Notes under the pieces: model-generated | Databases searched by the model: none | What the model saw: the letters and a program-made list of their open reading frames with translations, nothing else | What the model was told of the DNA's origin: nothing | Shown here: positions 35,136 through 44,864 of the stretch, piece by piece | Numbering within the stretch: the first letter of the stretch is position 1 | How the letters are laid out: the number at the start of each line of letters is the position of its first letter | Translations under genes and position numbers: made by a program | Assembly: GCF_030296755.1 (NCBI RefSeq) | Contig: NZ_AP027741.1 | Coordinates: forward strand, 2,419,475 to 2,483,474 | Direction: 5' to 3' | DNA length: 64,000 bases | From: Methylophaga marina | Lineage (GTDB): Bacteria > Pseudomonadota > Gammaproteobacteria > Nitrosococcales > Methylophagaceae

Positions 35136-35428
35136 TGATTATGCATAACCCACCACACCCAGGTGAATTTATTGAATCCATCTACATGGAACCACATGGG
35201 ATTAGTTGCAGAACACTTGCAACACATCTTGGTGTCGCGGCTTCAACACTCAACCGGATTGTTAAAGGCAAAAGTGCTGTAACGCCCGAAATGGCCTTAC
35301 GTCTATCCAAAGTACTGGGGCGAAGCCCTGAAAGTTGGCTTAGCATGCAAGACAACTATGAACTCTGGCAAGCTAAGCAAAATATCAACTTAGATAATGT
35401 GCAGCCAATAGATGTGCATGTAGCCTAA
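35135..35428 (+). CDS. higA: HigA-type antitoxin (XRE family)
   Basis: 97 residues with PPHPGEFIESIYMEPHGIS, a typical HigA opening. A helix-turn-helix follows (TLATHLGVAASTLNRIVKGKSAVTPEMALRLSKVLG). It ends with SWLSMQDNYELWQA, a segment found in nearly all HigA proteins. It neutralises HigB and represses the shared promoter. Start overlaps the higB stop (TAATG), giving coupled synthesis. Confidence 0.94.
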   Translation: MIMHNPPHPGEFIESIYMEPHGISCRTLATHLGVAASTLNRIVKGKSAVTPEMALRLSKVLGRSPESWLSMQDNYELWQAKQNINLDNVQPIDVHVA

Positions 35429-35495
35429 CAAGACAACCAAGTTTACACGCTACCGTTCAGGAATATTTGCGCGCAGGTTAAAAACGTATAAAAGT

Positions 35496-35556
35496 AGCCT
35501 TACAAAACTGTGGCCGAATGTCGGAAAGTAAGCTATTTCGATCTGGCTCAAAATAC
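35496..35556 (+). repeat. Dispersed intergenic repeat, copy C
   Basis: Contains AGCCTT, AAAC, GTGGCCGAAT, AAAGTAAGCTATT, CTGGCTC and AAATAC. Over 35512-35555 it is close to copy A at 31686-31730; over 35510-35539 it is close to copy B. With copy B it brackets higBA. Confidence 0.65.
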
Positions 35557-35711
35557 TACTTGATATCACTATCCTTGTGAGTGGTGTCACAAAACTGCAA
35601 TATTTGTCCTCTTACGCAGTAGAAATCATTTTTTGATTTGATTAGATTGATCATGTTGTGCATGGATGCGCGCGAAAAAATATTTCTAAACCGTCATGGA
35701 GGACAGTCAGA

Positions 35712-35759
35712 ATGAATCAATTTCCTTGTAAATTCCAATTTGATATTTATCGCGTTTAG
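35712..35759 (+). CDS. Possible 15-codon leader peptide before tpsB
   Basis: ATG with a perfect GGAGGA ribosome site 8 bases upstream, encoding MNQFPCKFQFDIYRV and stopping 5 bases before the tpsB ATG. tpsB itself has only a weak AGG site, so ribosomes ending here could re-initiate on tpsB. There is no direct evidence that it is translated. The remainder of 35557-35690 shows no gene. Confidence 0.4.
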   Translation: MNQFPCKFQFDIYRV

Positions 35760-35764
35760 GCGCG

Positions 35765-37477
35765 ATGAAGACAATTACATGCTTGTGGCATATAGCTATA
35801 TGCTGCTTTTCATTGATCCTGTCTTCCTTGAGTCTGCCTGTTTTCTCACAAACATTACCTGATATTGATGCAGCTAAAGAGCAGCGGCAACAAAAGCAAT
35901 TAGAAGCGCTACGCCAGCATCAGGAACGGAAACCCGACATCAGACTTGAGCGTGATAATGTGGACAGTCCGGGCGATATACCTTTAGATGAAGACCCCTG
36001 TTTTATCATTGAAGAGATTTCATTAACAGGTGGTGAGTCATCGAGATTTCAGTTCGCTATTCAAGATGTCTTGCATCAATATCCAGAGATCATGGGGCGA
36101 TGCTTGGGAATTCAGGCAATTAACCGAATCCGAGCAGAGCTACAAAACAGTGTCATAAAAAAAGGATTTATCACGACACGTATATTGATAGAGCCTCAGG
36201 ATCTTAACTCTGGCGAGTTGGTATATAGCCTTATTCCTGGACGTATTAGTAATGTCGATCCTGATAATTTGGTGTCCAGGTTAACACTATGGTCAGCTTT
36301 ACCGAGTAGTGAAGGCGACTTGCTCAATGTGAGAGATCTCGAGCAAGCAATGGAAAATATGAAGCGTATTCCTACTGTGGATACGAATATCGATATCAAA
36401 CCGGATGATACGGAAAACAGTCAGCCTGGTGATAGTCAGCTGATATTTGAACACAAGCAGGCAAAGCCATTCAGGATGACACTGTCATTTGATGATAGTG
36501 GTTATGAATCAACAGGGCGTTTTCAGGGTTCCGCCACCTTATCTTTGGATAATGTGCTGGGAATCAATGACCTTATCTATCTTAGTAAAAATAAAGACTT
36601 TGGTGGCAAGGGGAACGTCGGCGGCAGTCAGGGTGAGACTGCTCATGTTTCTTTTCCTTTTGGTTACTGGTTAGTGGCATTTACAAATAGTGAATATGAA
36701 TATGATCAACGCGTTGCTGGACTCAACCAGACCTATGTCTACAAAGGAGAGAGCGAGGGGCAGCAGCTTGCTCTAAGCCGAGTGTTATATCGTGATCAGT
36801 TGTCGAAATTAACCACTTCATTGACCGGCTATCATCGACGTTCAAATAACTTTATTGATGATACTGAAATTGAGGTTCAACGCCGGAAAAGCGCTGGCTG
36901 GATTGCCGGTGTGGATTACCGTCGCTATATCGGTACATCCACCATGGATGCAGGTATTTCATATCAGCGAGGAACAGGTGCTTTTCACGCTATTGCTGCA
37001 CCAGAGGAAGCCTTTGGTGAAGGCACTTCCAGACCCAAAATTATTAAAGCCTACTTCAACTGGTTTATGCCAGTTCAATTAACAAACTATCAAATACAGT
37101 TGCAGTCAGAGTGGCAGGCTCAATGGAATAAAACGCCATTGGTGCCTCAGGACAGGTTCTCAATTGCAGGGCGATACACCGTCAGAGGATTTGATGGTGA
37201 GCAATCCTTATCTGCTGAACGTGGCTGGCTTAGTCGTAACACTATCACTTTTCCCATAGAGCGTCAGCAACAGTTGTATTTAGGGGCAGATGTGGGACAT
37301 GTCAGCGGTTCATCAGCAGAATTTCTATTAGGACAAACGTTGGTGGGCGGCGTAGTCGGATTCAGAGGTCAATGGAAGGGCCTTTTTTATGATGTGTTTG
37401 CCGGAAAATCTTTTTCAAAACCAGATGGTTTTGAGGACGGGCGACATCTTGGATTTAATTTGACCTATCAATACTGA
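35765..37477 (+). CDS. Two-partner secretion outer-membrane transporter TpsB (FhaC/ShlB type)
   Basis: 570 residues, an Omp85-superfamily pore. A signal peptide (about 1-28, ending VFSQ) is followed by an N-terminal helix region rich in Gln/Arg (KEQRQQKQLEAL). POTRA domains come next (from PCFIIEEISLTGG, about 78, through TRILIEPQDLNSGELVYSLIPGRI), then a C-terminal 16-strand barrel. The barrel includes motif 3-like FSIAGRYTVRGFDGE (about 460) and ends in an aromatic residue (LTYQY). It secretes the TpsA protein encoded 16-22 bases downstream. Confidence 0.92.
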   Translation: MKTITCLWHIAICCFSLILSSLSLPVFSQTLPDIDAAKEQRQQKQLEALRQHQERKPDIRLERDNVDSPGDIPLDEDPCFIIEEISLTGGESSRFQFAIQDVLHQYPEIMGRCLGIQAINRIRAELQNSVIKKGFITTRILIEPQDLNSGELVYSLIPGRISNVDPDNLVSRLTLWSALPSSEGDLLNVRDLEQAMENMKRIPTVDTNIDIKPDDTENSQPGDSQLIFEHKQAKPFRMTLSFDDSGYESTGRFQGSATLSLDNVLGINDLIYLSKNKDFGGKGNVGGSQGETAHVSFPFGYWLVAFTNSEYEYDQRVAGLNQTYVYKGESEGQQLALSRVLYRDQLSKLTTSLTGYHRRSNNFIDDTEIEVQRRKSAGWIAGVDYRRYIGTSTMDAGISYQRGTGAFHAIAAPEEAFGEGTSRPKIIKAYFNWFMPVQLTNYQIQLQSEWQAQWNKTPLVPQDRFSIAGRYTVRGFDGEQSLSAERGWLSRNTITFPIERQQQLYLGADVGHVSGSSAEFLLGQTLVGGVVGFRGQWKGLFYDVFAGKSFSKPDGFEDGRHLGFNLTYQY

Positions 37478-37499
37478 ACGGATTCAGGGAGATATGATC

Positions 37500-40400
37500 A
37501 TGGAAGATCGTTTCAATAAAAACTATTTAAGCTTATTGATTACAGCTGCTCTTTTTAGTTCATCACTTTATGGTGCTGATGCTCTGGCGGCTGGGATTGC
37601 TGTCGATCCATCTGCGCCGGCTAATCAACAGGCCATCATTACGCAAACAGCAAATGGTTTGCCACAAGTTAATATTCAGACGCCCAGTTCAGCAGGGGTA
37701 TCAAGAAATAAATACAGCCAGTTTGATGTTAGCAAAAAAGGCGTCATTCTTAATAACAGCGCCGGTAACGTACAGACGCAACTGGCTGGCTGGGTACAGG
37801 GCAACAGTCTGCTTGCAGGTGGCACAGCCCGAATTATTCTGAATGAAGTGAATTCACAACATCCCAGTTATCTGAATGGACCAATGGAAATTGCTGGAAG
37901 CAAAGCACAGCTTGTTATTGCTAATCCTGCTGGTATCAGCTGCGATGGTTGTGGTTTTATTAATGCAGACAGAAGCACGTTAACAACTGGCCGAGCTTTG
38001 ATGAATAATGGCCAATTGAATGGTTTTCTAGTGGAAGAAGGCAAAATCAGTATTCATGGCGCTGGACTAGATGACAGTGGTACAGCCTATACTGACCTGA
38101 TGGCCAGAGCCGTGTCAGTCAATGCCGATATCTGGGCAAACAATCTCACTGTCACCACAGGGAAAAACCGGGTTAGTACCACTAACGACATCATAACTAA
38201 ACTGGATACTGATGATGACCAGCCTAACTTTAGTGTCGATGTCAGTGAGCTCGGCGGTATGTATGCAGGCAAAATCCGTTTAATCGGCACAGAAGACGGC
38301 GTTGGTGTTAAACAATCTGGAGAGATAATCGCTGAGCAACGTTTAACGCTGACAATAGATGGGCGCCTAATAAATTCTGGTGCGATGAGAGCTGAAGGTG
38401 CTGGTTCTATCGCAACGGCTGAACTTCAAAATACCGATTCTGGCGAAATTATCTCAGACAATTTACAGATAGTGGCTGATTCGAGGATAGACAATGAAGG
38501 TCTAATCAATGTTGGTCAATTGCTTATAGAGTCTGAGACAGTAAACAATCAGCCAGACGCAAGTATTTATGCTGATAACGCCACGCTCAATACAACAACA
38601 CTCAATAATAATTCTATCTTGGCTGCCAGAAACAATGTGTCGATATCTACCGAAACTCTCTTTAATAATGAGAATGCGGAAATAGTCAGTCAGGGCAATA
38701 TACAGATTGCTGGCGTCTCTATCGGTGATGCATTGACATCAGCTCAACAGGTGATTAATTCAGGTGGGCGGATCGAGGCTTCAGGAGATATAGCGATAAA
38801 TGCTGATGAGCTAAAAAATCTTAATGCTGGAATGAGTACTGAGTGGGTGACAGACAGTATTGAGCGAATCATTGAAGTGCAGCCTGAGGGTTGGGCACAT
38901 AAATATGATGTGAGTCGTTTTCCATTGATCCATAACCATAATGTAGAAGGCCAGCCTTTTACCGATGAGAACGGCAATATCATTCGCTACTTCGAAGACT
39001 ATACCTATTACGACTACACGGCTAAAACACAAAGCACACATATCATCAGTTCTGCACACGCCAAAATTATTGCGGCAGGTAATATTGAGATAAAAGGCGA
39101 TGTACTCAATAGCGATAGCCAAATTGTGGCAGGTCAAAAGCTGAATATCTCAGGAGGAAGCCTACAAAATACTGCTACACCAGGACAAAAAAGAGTCAGT
39201 TATAACGGTACACGTCAGTTCAGGGATTGGGATGGAAATGATGAAGAGCTCGATTTTGGTGGAATAGCACCCTACAGTCCAGCTCCCAAAAACACCGAGT
39301 TTAATTTAGGGGTAAGCTTGTTCGAGGATAGTCATGCTGATATCAAAAGCCTGGCTAATACTCAAACGATAACGATTCCAGTCATCAATAGTGCCATGTT
39401 CAGCCTCGTCGCCAAACCGACGAAGTTTTATATTGAAACTGATCCACAGTTTCTGGATTACAGAGATTGGTTGAGCTCAGATTATATGTTGCAACGACTC
39501 GCCTTTGATCCTGCCAATACGATGAAACGTCTCGGTGATGGTTATATCGAGCAGCGCTTAGTCACCGAACAAGTTGCCCAGTTAACCGGGCATCTCTACC
39601 TGAGTGAATATAACGACCAGCAGACACAGTTTATGGCATTGATGAATGCAGGTGTGAGCGTGGCAGAAACACTTCAGTTAACACCGGGTGTGGCGATGAC
39701 AGCGGAACAAATCGCCCAATTAACGACAGACATTGTTTGGTTAGTGAATACAGAGCTGACACTGGATAATGGCGAGGTAATCACTGCCTTGGTACCGAAA
39801 GTGTATATCAAGCCTGAAGCAGGTGACTTGGCTCCAGAAAGTGGTCTGCTGGCGGGGAATGAGGTGACCTTTGATGTACAAGGCCAAATATTTAACTCTG
39901 CCAGTATCAGAGGGCAAAAAAACGTTTCATTAGATAGTGAGAGTTACCAACAGCGTGGTGGAGATGTTCAAAGTCAGTCTATTGCTATCAATACGACAGA
40001 TATTACGATGGACGGTGGCACTTTAGCAGCCAATCACTCACTTTCACTTGCTGCTGATAACGATATCAATATCAGCAGTTCAATGACTCACAGTAAGCAG
40101 GATCAAGCTAACAGCCATTTCGAACGAGATAATATTAAGCGATACGCCAATCTTTATGTGTCTGATGAAACGGGTCAATTAATCGTTGATGCCCAGCGTA
40201 ATGTTGCACTTAATGCAGCGAATATCGATTTATCAGGAGAGCAGAGCCAGACGCAGATATCTGCTGGACAAAATTTAACATTGGGCACGGTCAATGAGTC
40301 AGAAACAAATCTGAGCATAGTTGATAGCCGTGATTTTAATAAGATGTCTGAGCAAAAAGATAGAGGCACATCACTCCGTACAAATGGTGATGTCAGTTTG

Positions 40401-43211
40401 ATGGCTGGAAATACCCTGCAAATCACAGCTGCAGATATTAATTCTCAACAAGGTAAGCTCGAACTCACGGCAAGAGAGGTCAATATTGAAAATGGCGAAA
40501 CCCATTATCAATCAGATATTGCCACTTACACTAATCGTTCGAGTGGCTTTAGTACTCGAAAAAAACAACAAAGAGATATATTCAGCCAGCAAACATCTGT
40601 GGCATCTTCATTAACTGCCAAAAATATTGCTGTTAACTCTGCAACGAATATCAATGTGAAGGGTAGTCAGGTTCTGGCTGATGAAGGCATTCAATTTAAT
40701 GCGTCAAAAGATATTAATATCACGGCTACAAAGCAATCATTTAATGAGTCCCATTATATAAAAGAGAAAAAATCAGGTCTTTCAGGCACAGGTGGTGCAG
40801 GCATCAGTATCGGCACCCGAGAGATGAATACGGAAAATGACATCAAGCAACTGGTTCACAGTAAATCAACTATAGGGGCTTTAAATGGCGATATTTCCAT
40901 GGTTGCAGGAGAAGCCTTTCACCAAAAAAACAGTGATTTGATTGCAGCGAAAAGTGATGTTGATGTTATGGCAAAAGATATCAATATCACGAGCCTATAT
41001 GATAAGACCGAAACAAAACAGGTAACGGAGTTTTCGCAAAGCGGTTTGTCACTATCGCTAATGGCGCCGGCTATTTCAGTCGCCACCCAAGCGTATCATC
41101 ATGCTTTGGGAAGTGTGGAAGAGGACAAAAAGAAAAATCGCGTCCTGAATGGCATTACGGCCTATGTTCAATCTAAGCAACTCATTGAGATGGGGGAGAA
41201 CACGCTAGATCTTATCAATGAAGGCAAATCCGATGAAGCCTTATCCACCTCAGGGATAAAAATAAGTATCAGTATCGGTAAGTCAGAGAGTAAAACCCAG
41301 ACGCAGACCCAATCACAAACTTCACAAGCGAGCACCATTCGGGCAGGTCAAAATGTGCGTTTAACGGCAACAGATAAGGATGTGGGAGTCATTGGTAGCG
41401 ATATTTTGGCGGATGGTGATATCACCATTGATGCTGCTAAGGATATTCATATTTTAGCCAGTCAAAATACGCAACAGCAAAAAACCAAAATGACATCAAG
41501 TAGCGCCAGCATTGGTCTTTCTTTGGGTATTGGTGAGAATACAGGTTTGAGCCTTGATATGGCTATGAGCAAAGGAAAAGGCAAAACCGATAGTGATGGT
41601 GTGTTTTATCAAAATAGTCACATCTCTGCTGCAAAAGCGTTATCGCTAACGACTGGCAATGACCTTAGTTTGATTGGTGCACAAGCCAAAGGAGAGAAAG
41701 TTTCTATTGATGCCGGTAACAACTTAACTTTATCCAGCTTACAGGACAGTCATTATTTAAAAGGTAAAGAGTCCAATTCGGGGATGGGGGTCGGTATTGG
41801 AATAGGAACATCCATGTTTTCATTTAACCTTCATCATAATACTCAAAAATCGAATAGTGACTATCTTAGCGTGAATGAACAAACGGCCATTCTGGCTGGG
41901 CAAGAGGGATTTGATATTCATGTCGGTGCTCATACTGAATTAGATGCTGCACTTATTGATAGTCAAGCTTCAGCGGACAAAAATCAGATGATTACCGGCA
42001 CCTTACATACGACAGATAAAGAAAATGCGATGAGTGCTGAAGTGAGTCAACAAGGGTTTAACGTTGGCTCCGATGCCTTGTCTGGAAAATATGGCGTGTT
42101 AAAAACGGCGTCTCAGAATTTAAGCAATAAAGGTGAAGCCAGTGTGGATGATGCCAGTTCAACATTAAGTGCAATCGCGCCTGCAGAGATCACATTAACC
42201 GATCCTGACAAACAACTGGCTGTATATGGCAAAACAGCAGAAGAAACGATCTCGGATATCAATAGAAATAATGATAATACCCATCGAAAACTCAACCTAG
42301 CAGATATAGAACTCCTCAAGGATAAGGCTGAAGCAGAGCAACTTTCTAAACAATTAGTCTATGAGGCCGCGACGGCGTTTAGCGATGAAGCATTCAGAAA
42401 AATGTTTCTTACCAAGATCGAGTTTTATGAAGTGATGCGTGATGAAAATGGTGAAGTGATCAAAGATGAAAATAATGAAGCGATATGGAAAAAATTAACG
42501 GATGAGGAAAAGCAAAGTTTAAAACCCGGTAAGGATAATAAGGTACATATTTTTAATAACGGCATGTTTAATTCAGTCGATGCGGCAAAAAAACTAGCAC
42601 TGCAAAATCATCAATCAGACTATCTGATTCATTTCCCATTAACCAATAATGCCTTGTCGGAGCTAATGGTTGCAGGTTATCAGAAATTTCTTGAAAGCGA
42701 AGGTTTTGGACTTACGAATGCTGTTAAAGAAAATATTAAGGTGATGGGGACTTATGGTAAAGAAGGATTGATTATTGATGCTCATAGTCGAGGCGCGATG
42801 ACTACAGGTAATGCTTTGGTAGTAATAGATAAAAGAAATGTTAACGAAAGTTCAACTCTTCAATATGTAAATATTTATACAGTCGGGTCAGCATTTAATA
42901 ACCAACAGATGGCAGATTTATTAAATAAAAACTCTGAGCAGAATGGTAGGGTTTATGCTCAAGTTCACAAAGACGATTTTGTTGGTACTTTCATTGGTGG
43001 TAATGAAGCTACTGGTGGCACTACTCCTGATGGTAGTACCAGTTTTATCGAAGGACTGAAATCGATCTTTTTTGATGTCACCGTGCATAATAGTTACGGG
43101 GATGGAAAGCCTAATGGTGCCAGTAAGAAATATTGGCAAGATAGTCCCGATGGGAAAGCTAAATTTATCTTAATACCCGCAAGTAATAACAAGGAAGTTC
43201 TAAAGAAATGA
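37500..43211 (+). CDS. Large secreted TpsA filamentous hemagglutinin-like exoprotein
   Basis: 1903 residues from ATG 37500 (AGGGAG 8 bases upstream; ATG 37494 is too close). Order: signal peptide ending DALAAG; TPS secretion domain (about 35-160) with VNIQTPSSAGVSRNKYSQFDV, ANPAGIS and CDGCGFIN; long beta-helical repeat body; a hemagglutinin-repeat region (about 1000-1450) with alternating ITA/NIT strands; and a distinct C-terminal globular domain (about 1600-1903). That domain carries IIDAHSRGAMTTGNAL, with candidate nucleophile Ser1763, resembling the GxSxG elbow of alpha/beta hydrolases. No VENN motif was found, so it is not a typical CdiA. Likely adhesin or hydrolytic effector. Confidence 0.9.
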   Translation: MEDRFNKNYLSLLITAALFSSSLYGADALAAGIAVDPSAPANQQAIITQTANGLPQVNIQTPSSAGVSRNKYSQFDVSKKGVILNNSAGNVQTQLAGWVQGNSLLAGGTARIILNEVNSQHPSYLNGPMEIAGSKAQLVIANPAGISCDGCGFINADRSTLTTGRALMNNGQLNGFLVEEGKISIHGAGLDDSGTAYTDLMARAVSVNADIWANNLTVTTGKNRVSTTNDIITKLDTDDDQPNFSVDVSELGGMYAGKIRLIGTEDGVGVKQSGEIIAEQRLTLTIDGRLINSGAMRAEGAGSIATAELQNTDSGEIISDNLQIVADSRIDNEGLINVGQLLIESETVNNQPDASIYADNATLNTTTLNNNSILAARNNVSISTETLFNNENAEIVSQGNIQIAGVSIGDALTSAQQVINSGGRIEASGDIAINADELKNLNAGMSTEWVTDSIERIIEVQPEGWAHKYDVSRFPLIHNHNVEGQPFTDENGNIIRYFEDYTYYDYTAKTQSTHIISSAHAKIIAAGNIEIKGDVLNSDSQIVAGQKLNISGGSLQNTATPGQKRVSYNGTRQFRDWDGNDEELDFGGIAPYSPAPKNTEFNLGVSLFEDSHADIKSLANTQTITIPVINSAMFSLVAKPTKFYIETDPQFLDYRDWLSSDYMLQRLAFDPANTMKRLGDGYIEQRLVTEQVAQLTGHLYLSEYNDQQTQFMALMNAGVSVAETLQLTPGVAMTAEQIAQLTTDIVWLVNTELTLDNGEVITALVPKVYIKPEAGDLAPESGLLAGNEVTFDVQGQIFNSASIRGQKNVSLDSESYQQRGGDVQSQSIAINTTDITMDGGTLAANHSLSLAADNDINISSSMTHSKQDQANSHFERDNIKRYANLYVSDETGQLIVDAQRNVALNAANIDLSGEQSQTQISAGQNLTLGTVNESETNLSIVDSRDFNKMSEQKDRGTSLRTNGDVSLMAGNTLQITAADINSQQGKLELTAREVNIENGETHYQSDIATYTNRSSGFSTRKKQQRDIFSQQTSVASSLTAKNIAVNSATNINVKGSQVLADEGIQFNASKDINITATKQSFNESHYIKEKKSGLSGTGGAGISIGTREMNTENDIKQLVHSKSTIGALNGDISMVAGEAFHQKNSDLIAAKSDVDVMAKDINITSLYDKTETKQVTEFSQSGLSLSLMAPAISVATQAYHHALGSVEEDKKKNRVLNGITAYVQSKQLIEMGENTLDLINEGKSDEALSTSGIKISISIGKSESKTQTQTQSQTSQASTIRAGQNVRLTATDKDVGVIGSDILADGDITIDAAKDIHILASQNTQQQKTKMTSSSASIGLSLGIGENTGLSLDMAMSKGKGKTDSDGVFYQNSHISAAKALSLTTGNDLSLIGAQAKGEKVSIDAGNNLTLSSLQDSHYLKGKESNSGMGVGIGIGTSMFSFNLHHNTQKSNSDYLSVNEQTAILAGQEGFDIHVGAHTELDAALIDSQASADKNQMITGTLHTTDKENAMSAEVSQQGFNVGSDALSGKYGVLKTASQNLSNKGEASVDDASSTLSAIAPAEITLTDPDKQLAVYGKTAEETISDINRNNDNTHRKLNLADIELLKDKAEAEQLSKQLVYEAATAFSDEAFRKMFLTKIEFYEVMRDENGEVIKDENNEAIWKKLTDEEKQSLKPGKDNKVHIFNNGMFNSVDAAKKLALQNHQSDYLIHFPLTNNALSELMVAGYQKFLESEGFGLTNAVKENIKVMGTYGKEGLIIDAHSRGAMTTGNALVVIDKRNVNESSTLQYVNIYTVGSAFNNQQMADLLNKNSEQNGRVYAQVHKDDFVGTFIGGNEATGGTTPDGSTSFIEGLKSIFFDVTVHNSYGDGKPNGASKKYWQDSPDGKAKFILIPASNNKEVLKK

Positions 43212-43812
43212 CAAAAAAACAACTAGTTACATTGATCTTTTATATGTTTGTCACTGCATGTAGCTCCGTATATCAACAACAAGATTGTGGAAAAGAAGGA
43301 AACAATGAATGCCAGAATGGAGCGGGCGGATATGTTCTTATAGAACCAAAGATTGATGAGGACTATGTCAGAAAATACAATATCCCATCACTACAGTTAT
43401 ATAAAAATAAACTAAGTATCTTAAATACTGGGAACTGGAAAAAGGTGATTTAACACGTCAAGAACGTGATGAGGCACTTTTAGAATGCGGCTCCAGTGAT
43501 ATCTGGATGTCAAAAAACTATGCCTTAATGAAGACATTAACTCCTGACGAATATAACGGTAAGCTTCTACTGATCAAACGTTGCATGCTTGATGATGGCT
43601 TTACTTTTCTTGGGGATTTCTCGCCATGTGAGAGTAAGTCGATACCCGCTTGTGATTTACCTGTGCCTAAACGAGAAACTGAAAAACGACTTAATAGTGA
43701 GTACTGTATAAAAAATGCTTACCTAACACGTTGTCAGCCACAGTCCCGAGAACGAATTATCAACACTGAACAATGCAAACGCTATCCCAAAGCGTATTTT
43801 TGTGACGTTTGA
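43208..43812 (+). CDS. Cys-rich lipoprotein next to tpsA, split by a frameshift
   Basis: Two frames combine into about 201 residues. Frame 1 (43208-43453) has a lipoprotein signal with lipobox VTAC-S. Frame 2 from about 43411 reads KYLKYWELEKGDLTRQERDEALLECG and runs to 43812. The switch lies between 43408 and 43430; adding one A to AAA at about 43409-43411 would restore the frame. ATG overlaps the tpsA stop (ATGA), so it is translationally coupled to tpsA. The mature part has about ten cysteines. A partner or immunity role is inferred from position only; no family recognised. Confidence 0.65.
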
Positions 43813-43871
43813 ATATATTCAATCTACCCAAGCAGTTTATTTTCCAAAACTAAGATACATGGAGGTATCTA

Positions 43872-44228
43872 ATGAACTATTTCTCTAGAATTATTATCAC
43901 TATTTTTATCTGTAGTATGACGGGATGTTCCCTATATCAGGTCGTTCCAGACCCCCTCTGGGATGCTTGGCATAAACGAGGTAGTGATAAAGATTCAACC
44001 ATAAAAGACATGAATGAGTGCGGATATAGTAAAGATTTAAGAAGAGGGGCGGATCTACCTAACAGCAAGATTGAACCTCTTCACCGCTGTATGGAAGAAA
44101 AGGGTTATAAGTTTGATTTTAGTAGTTTTCGAGCGAATAACTGTTACGGCACAAATGCGCCTTATCCGTGCCGTGTTTACTGGGGTGCTGGTGCAGCTAA
44201 ATGGGAAAAAGTGACGCCAATAAACTAG
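43872..44228 (+). CDS. Second Cys-rich lipoprotein, related to the preceding one
   Basis: 118 residues, lipobox MTGC at about residues 16-19, GGAGG ribosome site 5 bases upstream. It shares the spaced pattern W...KG...ECG.SK...RCM..G..F...C...P.C with the preceding lipoprotein, so the two look like diverged paralogues. The function is unknown. It lies at the end of the tpsBA gene block. Confidence 0.75.
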   Translation: MNYFSRIIITIFICSMTGCSLYQVVPDPLWDAWHKRGSDKDSTIKDMNECGYSKDLRRGADLPNSKIEPLHRCMEEKGYKFDFSSFRANNCYGTNAPYPCRVYWGAGAAKWEKVTPIN

Positions 44229-44447
44229 ATTAGGTCTATTCGGTAGGGGGCAGGCAGATGTCGAGAGCATTGGTGTTTGTCCCTTACTTTTTTTGTTTAA
44301 CAGGAAATTCTTTCACCGCGTTTTTAACTCACGTTAAATCATAGAAGTCGATAGGGTGTTACTTTCACCTCAAAAACTGTGAACTTTATCTAAAAATGAA
44401 GTGACTTAATGTTACTTGATTGTCATAAGTTCAGTCAGGAGGTGCTT

Positions 44448-44864
44448 TTGTATTCCATTACTTATGTCAGTTCGGCTACCCATGCCTTTTCTCAGGAGCA
44501 ATTATTTGAGCTGTTGGATGAATGTCGTGGTAATAACCTTAGAGAAAATCTTACCGGACAGCTCCTGTATAAAAACCAAGAGTTTATGCAAGTTCTGGAA
44601 GGTGAGGAAGAGCCACTGAAGTTTACTTTTGAGAAAATTTGCTGTGACAAGCGCCATAAAAATATTCTCATTTTAAACGAGGGGTCCATAGATCATCGGG
44701 AGTTCTGTGATTGGACCATGGGGTTTTACAATCTGGATAATGAATATGAACATCATATTCCCGGCTACAGTGACATTTTGAATTACCCACTGACAGGGAA
44801 TGAATTTCAATCGCAGCCATCATTAGCCCAAATTCTACTTCTATCATTCAAAGATACTTATTAG
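44448..44864 (+). CDS. Stand-alone BLUF-domain blue-light sensor
   Basis: About 138 residues, almost all a BLUF domain that binds FAD. Key residues occur at exactly the AppA spacing: Tyr6, Asn30 and Gln48 (AppA 21, 45, 63), with Trp89 and Met91 in WTMGF. Flanking motifs are NNLRENLTGQLLY and FMQVLEGEEE. There is no output domain, so it must signal through a partner; none is adjacent. TTG 44448 is preferred because AGGAGG lies 5 bases before it. ATG 44409 would add 13 unconserved residues and has no ribosome site. Confidence 0.88.
   Translation: MYSITYVSSATHAFSQEQLFELLDECRGNNLRENLTGQLLYKNQEFMQVLEGEEEPLKFTFEKICCDKRHKNILILNEGSIDHREFCDWTMGFYNLDNEYEHHIPGYSDILNYPLTGNEFQSQPSLAQILLLSFKDTY

Noticed and set aside
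35423-35480. GCCTAAC box at the higA stop, suggesting higBA is also an integron cassette
   Set aside because: It matches RYYYAAC, but the following bases do not fold into attC arms and no GTTRRRY box at the right distance is found; GTTAAAA at about 35478 fails the last position.
37500-43211. Calling TpsA a CdiA contact-dependent toxin
   Set aside because: No VENN motif, length below typical CdiA, and no small cytosolic immunity gene follows. Kept as a general TpsA with a possible hydrolase domain.
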